From Cyanobium sp. FGCU6 (lineage in GTDB: Bacteria; Cyanobacteriota; Cyanobacteriia; PCC-6307; Cyanobiaceae), in contig JANWUR010000002.1 of assembly GCA_024958655.1 (NCBI GenBank), forward strand, positions 283,884 through 347,883: a stretch of 64,000 nucleotides of DNA. Reading direction: 5' to 3'. Shown piece by piece: positions 59,348 through 64,000 of the stretch. The notes below the pieces were generated by a model. It saw only the letters and a list, made by a program, of their open reading frames with translations, did not search any database and was not told the DNA's origin. A program made the position numbers and the translations under genes. How positions within the stretch are numbered: position 1 is the stretch's first letter; each line of letters opens with the position of its first letter.

Positions 59348-59753
59348 ACTCCGTCTCGAGTTCATTCATCAGCTTCATGGCTTCAAGGATGCAGACCGGC
59401 TGGCCGGCAGCCACGCGGCTGCCCACTTCCACAAAGGCAGGCTCACCCGGCGCCGGCGAACGGTAGAAGGTGCCCACCATCGGAGCGGTGATCGTCTGCA
59501 GATCGCTGCGGGCGGCAGCAGCGGCCGGCGGGGGCGCCGACGGCGCTGCGGGAACGGCAGCAGCGGGAACCGGCGCAACCGGCGGAACGACCGCCGCCGG
59601 GAGCGGGGCGGGGAGCACGGCCACAGGAGCCGGGACCGGCAGGTTGCGACGCACCTCGAGGCGGAAGTCGTCGCCTTCGAGCTTGAGCTCCTGGATGTCA
59701 CTGTCTCCGAGCAGGGCCAGCAACTGGCGCAGTTGATCGTGGTCGAGCTGCAT
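59262..59753 (-). CDS. accB: Acetyl-CoA carboxylase biotin carboxyl carrier protein
   Basis: This 163-residue protein has the AccB N-terminal helix (LDHDQLRQLLALLGDSDIQE), a Pro/Ala linker (residues 40-80) and the biotinyl domain with PMVGTFYRSPAPGEPAFVEV and EAMKLMN (124-130, biotinylated K127). It carries CO2 for the first step of fatty acid synthesis. It follows efp with only five bases between them, the usual cyanobacterial efp-accB pair. Its 3' end overlaps pdxA by 86 bases. Confidence 0.97.
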   Translation of the reverse strand: MQLDHDQLRQLLALLGDSDIQELKLEGDDFRLEVRRNLPVPAPVAVLPAPLPAAVVPPVAPVPAAAVPAAPSAPPPAAAAARSDLQTITAPMVGTFYRSPAPGEPAFVEVGSRVAAGQPVCILEAMKLMNELETEFSGEVVEILVENGTPVEFGQALMKIRAA

Positions 59754-59758
59754 GGCGA

Positions 59759-60319
59759 TCAGGACTCCCGGCCGAGATAGCTGTCGCTGCGGGTATCGAC
59801 CTTGATCTTCTCGCCGATCGAGATGAACAGGGGCACCATCACCTGGGCTCCGGTCTCCACGATCGCGGGCTTGGTACCGCCGGTGGCGGTGTCGCCCTTG
59901 ACGCCGGGGTCAGTCTGGGTGACCTCGAGAATCACGGAATTGGGCAGCTCGACCTCCAGCGGTTTGCCGTTCCAGTACACGACGCTCACCTCCATGCCCT
60001 CCTTGAGGTATTTGCGGCCGTCACCGATCTGGGAGGCGGTGAGCCGGGTCTCCTCGTAGGAGGCCATATCCATGAACACGTAATCATCCCCTTCCATGTA
60101 GGTGTGCTGGAGGGTGGCTTTCTCCAGCAGGGCCTGGGGAACGGTTTCACCGGCCCGGAAGGTCTTCTCCACCACGTTGCCGCTCTGCACGGCCTTCAGC
60201 TTGGTGCGCACGAAGGCCGATCCCTTGCCGGGCTTGACGTGCAGGAATTCGACGACTCGCCAGACCTGGCCATCCAGTTCGATCGTGGTGCCGGTGCGAA
60301 AGTCGTTGCTGGAGATCAT
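59759..60319 (-). CDS. efp: Translation elongation factor P
   Basis: This 186-residue EF-P has three beta domains: [20 protein letters not shown], the tRNA-facing loop [18 protein letters not shown] with Lys32 at the tip, ITERLTAS-like middle ([15 protein letters not shown]) and the conserved end [20 protein letters not shown] and [16 protein letters not shown]. It rescues ribosomes stalled at polyproline. Typical length. It heads the efp-accB operon. Confidence 0.98.
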   Translation of the reverse strand: MISSNDFRTGTTIELDGQVWRVVEFLHVKPGKGSAFVRTKLKAVQSGNVVEKTFRAGETVPQALLEKATLQHTYMEGDDYVFMDMASYEETRLTASQIGDGRKYLKEGMEVSVVYWNGKPLEVELPNSVILEVTQTDPGVKGDTATGGTKPAIVETGAQVMVPLFISIGEKIKVDTRSDSYLGRES

Positions 60320-60441
60320 TCCGGCGGATCGATCGGATCGGGGGATTGTACGTCTGGCTACCGGGGCGCTCCGAGCCGGCGGCGCTCCGCCGACGGGCAG
60401 CGGTTGGGCTGTGCCAGAGTCCGACCAGGCGCAGTGAGAGC

Positions 60442-61581
60442 ATGGACGGCAAGCGGCACCGCCAGGCCGCGGCGAGCAGCGGCTTCCTCGCCGGCCTGCA
60501 GATCACCGGGACGCGATGGTCACAGGCAGTGGTGGCGCTGCTGCTGGCCGCCTCGCTGCTGCTGACACCCTCGCCCCCGGCCCGGGCGGCCCTGCCCCAG
60601 GGCAACGCCGTCAAGGATCCGGAGGCGATCCTGCGCAATGCCCTGCCGATCGAGGCGCCGCAGCTGCAGAGCCTGCAGCGGCTGCTCGAAGCCACCAGCG
60701 ACGACCTGCGCGCCAAGCGTTGGAAACCCCTGGCCGCCACCATCAGCCGGACCCAGTCGCAGCTCTCGACCCAGCGCGACACGATCCTGAAGAGCTTCCG
60801 TGGCGAGCAGCTTGCCCAGGCGACCGGCCTGCTCGACCAGCTGCAGGGTCAGTTGCAGGTGGTGGCCGACGCCGCTGAGACCAGCGACCGCGACGCCTTC
60901 CTGGCCGCGCGCCGCACGGCCCTCGCCAGCATCGGCGATGCCGAAGCGCTGCTGGCGGGCGACTTCCCCTTCGCGATCCCATCCGAGTTCGACGCCCTGC
61001 CGCGGCTGCTGGGCCGCGCCACGCTGCTTATCACCACGACCAAGGGCGATCTCACCGCGGTGGTGGATGGCTACAACGCCCCACTCACGGCGGGGGCTTT
61101 CGTGGATCTGGCCCTGCGGAAGTTCTACGACGACCTGCCCTTCACCCGCGCCGAGGATTTCTACGTGCTCCAGAGCGGCGACCCCAAGGGCGAGGCCGTG
61201 GGCTACGTGGATGCAAAGACCGGCCAGGAGCGCCACGTGCCGCTGGAGATCCGCATCGAGGGTGATGCCGCACCGATCTACAACCAGACCTTCGAGGACG
61301 TGGGCCGTTACAAGGCCCAGCCGGTGCTGCCCTTTGCCACCTACGGCACCCTGGGCTGGGCCCACTCCGACGAGCAACTCGACGACGGGTCGTCGCAGTT
61401 CTTCTTCTTCCTCTACGAGCCGGAACTCACCCCGGCCGGCCTCAACCTGGTGGATGGCCGCAACGCCGCCTTCGGTTACGTGATCGATGGCTTCGATGTG
61501 CTCGAGGAGCTCGGGGTCGACGACCGGATTGTGTCGGTGCGGGTGATCGACGGGGCTGCGAACCTGAAGGCTCACGCCTGA
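60442..61581 (+). CDS. Cyclophilin-type peptidylprolyl isomerase, thylakoid lumen (TLP40/CYP38-like)
   Basis: This 379-residue protein has an N-terminal signal ([20 protein letters not shown], cleavage probably after ARA) and a helical bundle at residues 55-180. A cyclophilin fold follows: [38 protein letters not shown] and [20 protein letters not shown], then [14 protein letters not shown]. The helical N-terminal domain plus divergent cyclophilin matches the plant CYP38/TLP40 and cyanobacterial relatives, linked to photosystem II assembly. Lumenal location is inferred from the family. Confidence 0.88.
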   Translation: MDGKRHRQAAASSGFLAGLQITGTRWSQAVVALLLAASLLLTPSPPARAALPQGNAVKDPEAILRNALPIEAPQLQSLQRLLEATSDDLRAKRWKPLAATISRTQSQLSTQRDTILKSFRGEQLAQATGLLDQLQGQLQVVADAAETSDRDAFLAARRTALASIGDAEALLAGDFPFAIPSEFDALPRLLGRATLLITTTKGDLTAVVDGYNAPLTAGAFVDLALRKFYDDLPFTRAEDFYVLQSGDPKGEAVGYVDAKTGQERHVPLEIRIEGDAAPIYNQTFEDVGRYKAQPVLPFATYGTLGWAHSDEQLDDGSSQFFFFLYEPELTPAGLNLVDGRNAAFGYVIDGFDVLEELGVDDRIVSVRVIDGAANLKAHA

Positions 61582-61589
61582 GCGGCGCC

Positions 61590-62612
61590 TTGGCAGAAAC
61601 CCTGGCCGATCTGGGCGAGTGGGAACTGATTCACAGGCTGGCGGCCTTCGCCCCTCCGGGCCAGTTCGCCGATGACGCGGCGCTGCTGCCGGCAGATGGC
61701 GAAGGAAACCTGGTGGTCAACACCGACGTACTGGTGGATGGCCTCCACTTCAGCGACGCCACCACGCCGCCAGCGGACGTGGGCTGGCGGGCAGCTGCGG
61801 CCAACCTCTCCGATCTGGCGGCGATGGGCTGCACGCAGGGGATAGGGATCACGGTGGGGCTGGTGGCGCCAGCCGGCACCGCCTGGAGCTGGGTGGAGGG
61901 GGTGTATCAGGGGCTGAGCGAGGCCCTGCGCGCCCATGGCGGCGTGCTGCTGGGGGGGGATTGCAGCGGTGGCGGCCAGCGGGTGCTGGCGATCACGGCC
62001 CTGGGCCGGCTGGCGGCGGACGGCGGTCCGATCCGTCGTGGCAATGGCCGGCCGGGCGATCGGCTCGTCTGCACCGGGCCCCATGGCCTGAGCCGCCTGG
62101 GGCTGGCGCTGCTGCAGGGGGAGATCGGCAGCCCCGGGGACACCGACGGGCCAGGAGAGATGAGCGGGGATCTCGTGAACCGGGCGATCGCCGCCCATCG
62201 GCGCCCCGTGCCCCGCTTCGACGCGGTGCGGGCGTTGATAAGCAGCCGGCCGCCGCAGGCAGCCTGGCGGGTGGGTGGCTGCGACAGCAGCGACGGCCTG
62301 GCGGCCGCCGCCGCGGCGATCGCCGCAGCCAGCGGTTGCGCAGCCCGGCTGGATCGCCACGGCCTGCCCCTCGATCGGGCCATGGTCGCCCTTCCGGAAG
62401 CGGAGCGCTGGTGCCTGAGCGGCGGTGAAGACTTCGAGCTGGTGCTGGCCCTGGAGCCCGCCTGGGCGGCAGCGCTGGTGATCGCGCTCCCTGGCGTCAA
62501 CATGATCGGCAGGCTGGAAACGAGCGACCGCTCCGGCCACCTTGGCTGGAGCGACGGCAGCCCCTGGCCGGGGGCTGCCAGCGGCATCGATGGCTTCCGG
62601 CACTTCGGCTGA
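61590..62612 (+). CDS. thiL: Thiamine-monophosphate kinase
   Basis: This 340-residue ThiL phosphorylates thiamine monophosphate to the pyrophosphate. The motifs are FADDAALLP and NLVVNTDVLVDGLHFSDATT (metal and nucleotide Asp), WRAAAANLSDLAAMGCTQGI, VLLGGDCSGG, GCDSSDGLAAAAAAIAAASG and LSGGEDFELVLAL. The start is TTG 61590, eight bases after the cyclophilin stop, so the two genes are probably one transcript. Confidence 0.93.
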   Translation: MAETLADLGEWELIHRLAAFAPPGQFADDAALLPADGEGNLVVNTDVLVDGLHFSDATTPPADVGWRAAAANLSDLAAMGCTQGIGITVGLVAPAGTAWSWVEGVYQGLSEALRAHGGVLLGGDCSGGGQRVLAITALGRLAADGGPIRRGNGRPGDRLVCTGPHGLSRLGLALLQGEIGSPGDTDGPGEMSGDLVNRAIAAHRRPVPRFDAVRALISSRPPQAAWRVGGCDSSDGLAAAAAAIAAASGCAARLDRHGLPLDRAMVALPEAERWCLSGGEDFELVLALEPAWAAALVIALPGVNMIGRLETSDRSGHLGWSDGSPWPGAASGIDGFRHFG

Positions 62613-62634
62613 GCGACCCGAGACCCTGCCCCGC

Positions 62635-62984
62635 TCAGAAGCTGGCCTGGTCTCGCACCGGACCCGGATAGCGGGCCACGAGCGTATCGGCGGTGATCAA
62701 CAAACGACCCTCCGATTCCGCCTGCGCAAGCAGCAGGCACTCAAACCGATCGCGATGCAGCGGCGGCAGCCTGGCCACAGCCAGCACATGAGAAGCTTGA
62801 TGGGCAGTTCGGTGAAACCGCCATCAAGAAGTGTCCGTCACAGCAGCGAGGGCTGAACCTGAAACGCCTCCCGCCCCGGGCACGCCTTGACCACCAGCTA
62901 CCGGAGGGAACCCACCCAGGACCATTGGGTGTGCTGCGGATCCTCCAGCGCCCACATGAGAATGGGGCTATCGAGAAGCAGCTT
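62635..62984 (-). pseudogene. vapC: Degraded PIN (VapC) toxin
   Basis: Minus-strand pieces in different frames spell a PIN_Sll0205-type toxin: KLLLDSPILMWALEDP, then REAFQVQPSLL, TLLDGGFTELPIKLL, HVLAVARLPPLHRDRFECLL, LAQAESEG and LITADTLVARYPGP. Internal stops, frameshifts and a missing central SxWE segment show decay. No antitoxin gene is visible beside it. The following 62985-63253 shows nothing recognisable. Confidence 0.75.
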
Positions 62985-63253
62985 CCACGGCCGTCGCCCT
63001 GGACGGCACTGGACCCACCGGACGCGGAAGCGCAGGATCCTTAGCCCCTGGCTGAGGCCGCGCCAGTTGGCGAACCCCTGCAGCGGCAGCAGCAGAAAGC
63101 CCAGGGTTGCTGTCACCGTCCGTTGCCTGCAGCGCCTGCGTGCGGAAGCCAGACGCCCGTCGGCAGGATGCACCGCCGAGGCAGCGTGCATCAGAACCCG
63201 GGCCAGCAGGGGCAGCGACAGCCAGCAACAGCGCCAGAGCGCGACGCTCCTCG

Positions 63254-63926
63254 TCAGGTACGAGGACGTGCGGCGGCGATGCGGGAACGCAGGCGGCGGC
63301 TGATGGAGAAGGCGGCAGCCGCACCCATCACAGGGAGAGGACCCGGCACCTGAGCTGGCGCCGGAGGCGAAGCAGCCTGGCCGAGGATGAGATCGTCCAC
63401 AGCTGGGAAGGAGCCTGGAGAACCAGGCTTGATTACAAGCGAGGTGAATGGTGTGCCACTATCATCAATCCAGCCGAAGAAGTTGGTGGATGAGCTGGTT
63501 AAAACTGAGTGCTCAGTTGCGCCTGGATAGGCAGTGACAATGACAACGTCGCTGGCCGGATTATTGCTATCCCAGCCAAAGCAATAACCGCCCACAGCAG
63601 CCGGAGCGCCAGCCGTGAAATTGAGCGCAAGAATATCTCCATTAACACCAAGATAATCTCCGTTAACACCGTTATGCAAAAATTGGGACCCATAATTCGA
63701 GGAAAGCAAAGTTAATCCCTCGGCATTATAGCTGTAGCCCGGAATGCTATGGTTTAACGGTGATGAAACAAATTCTGTCGCCAAATCATTACAATTGTCA
63801 GTGGATGAACTGGATAAAGCGGCAAGGACGAATTGCGATCGGTGTACATAATGACCGCTGCCTCAGAGGGAAGCGAGGACAGCACAATGGATGCCCCAGC
63901 AATGACAGCAGTGAGAATGCTTTCAT
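63254..63926 (-). pseudogene. Secreted PEP-CTERM-like protein with two frameshifts
   Basis: The C-terminal 177 residues are open and end VPGPLPVMGAAAAFSISRRL plus Arg cluster, the same anchor as the protein at 13523-14167. Upstream, three frames must be joined: MKAFSLLSLLG, then ASIVLSSLPSEAAVIMYTDR (a signal peptide ending in SEA), then FVLAALSSSSTDNCNDLATE leading into the open part. Each switch needs one missing base, in a G run near 63894 and an A pair near 63826. It may be an inactivated gene or an assembly error. Confidence 0.65.
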
Positions 63927-64000
63927 GGAATTTCCAGGTAAATATTTAGGGCCTGCTGAGAAACCCAGAACCGTTGCGCCACAGTTGATTCCAGCAGGAA

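Noticed and set aside
1..64000. CRISPR arrays or cas genes
   Set aside because: No regularly spaced repeat set and no Cas motifs were seen.
63950..64000. Possible insertion-sequence end at the right edge
   Set aside because: The bases resemble the ends of some IS elements, but no transposase or matching inverted repeat lies in the window.

Overview
The window looks like a chromosome segment of a high-GC unicellular cyanobacterium of the Cyanobium/Synechococcus type. The evidence is the right-hand housekeeping block (pdxA, accB, efp, a thylakoid-type cyclophilin and thiL), cyanobacterial families such as DUF4079, DUF1830 and a DUF6554-like secreted protein, and cyanobacterial PEP-CTERM-like tails. 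All family calls were made by reading motifs; no search was run.

Layout. (1) 1-6.8 kb: phage tail-fibre-like genes, including a collagen-repeat protein ending in an Lcl/DUF1566 domain, then a DUF1778/GNAT toxin-antitoxin pair. (2) 7-17 kb: mixed bacterial genes (ferredoxin/metallo-beta-lactamase fold protein, YccF, sulfotransferase, HPP-like membrane protein, APC permease, a PEP-CTERM-like secreted protein). The outstanding gene is an 889-residue nitric oxide synthase oxygenase with an EF-hand and a BFD-type [2Fe-2S] motif in front of it and no visible flavin reductase. (3) 17.3-20 kb: lysis-type module (GH24 lysozyme joined to a C39-like peptidase domain, two small membrane proteins) and a small sigma factor. 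(4) 20.3-28.4 kb: a tightly overlapping four-gene defence operon, brxE-like / SNF2 helicase / beta-class adenine methyltransferase / type III-like Res. (5) 28.4-36.8 kb: further phage or plasmid genes (TPR, P63C, Rad52, Gp157, SLOG), with a 0.7 kb divergent non-coding stretch holding two strong hairpins. (6) 36.8-38 kb: a tRNA-Gly(CCC) 3' fragment flanked by integrase-arm-like repeats. (7) 38-49.6 kb: a dense toxin-antitoxin island with a TOTE-type primase-helicase whose primase core has a deletion, plus many broken cassettes and an integrase relic. (8) 49.6-64 kb: core genome, with one vapC relic and a frameshifted PEP-CTERM-like gene at the end.

How it fits together. Much of 1-49.6 kb reads as an accessory region built from a decayed prophage or phage-plasmid interrupted by cargo. 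The toxin-antitoxin island shows repeated deletion and recombination between related cassettes. The two most unusual candidates are the nitric oxide synthase with its EF-hand/[2Fe-2S] N-terminal half and the brxE-SNF2-Mod-Res operon.
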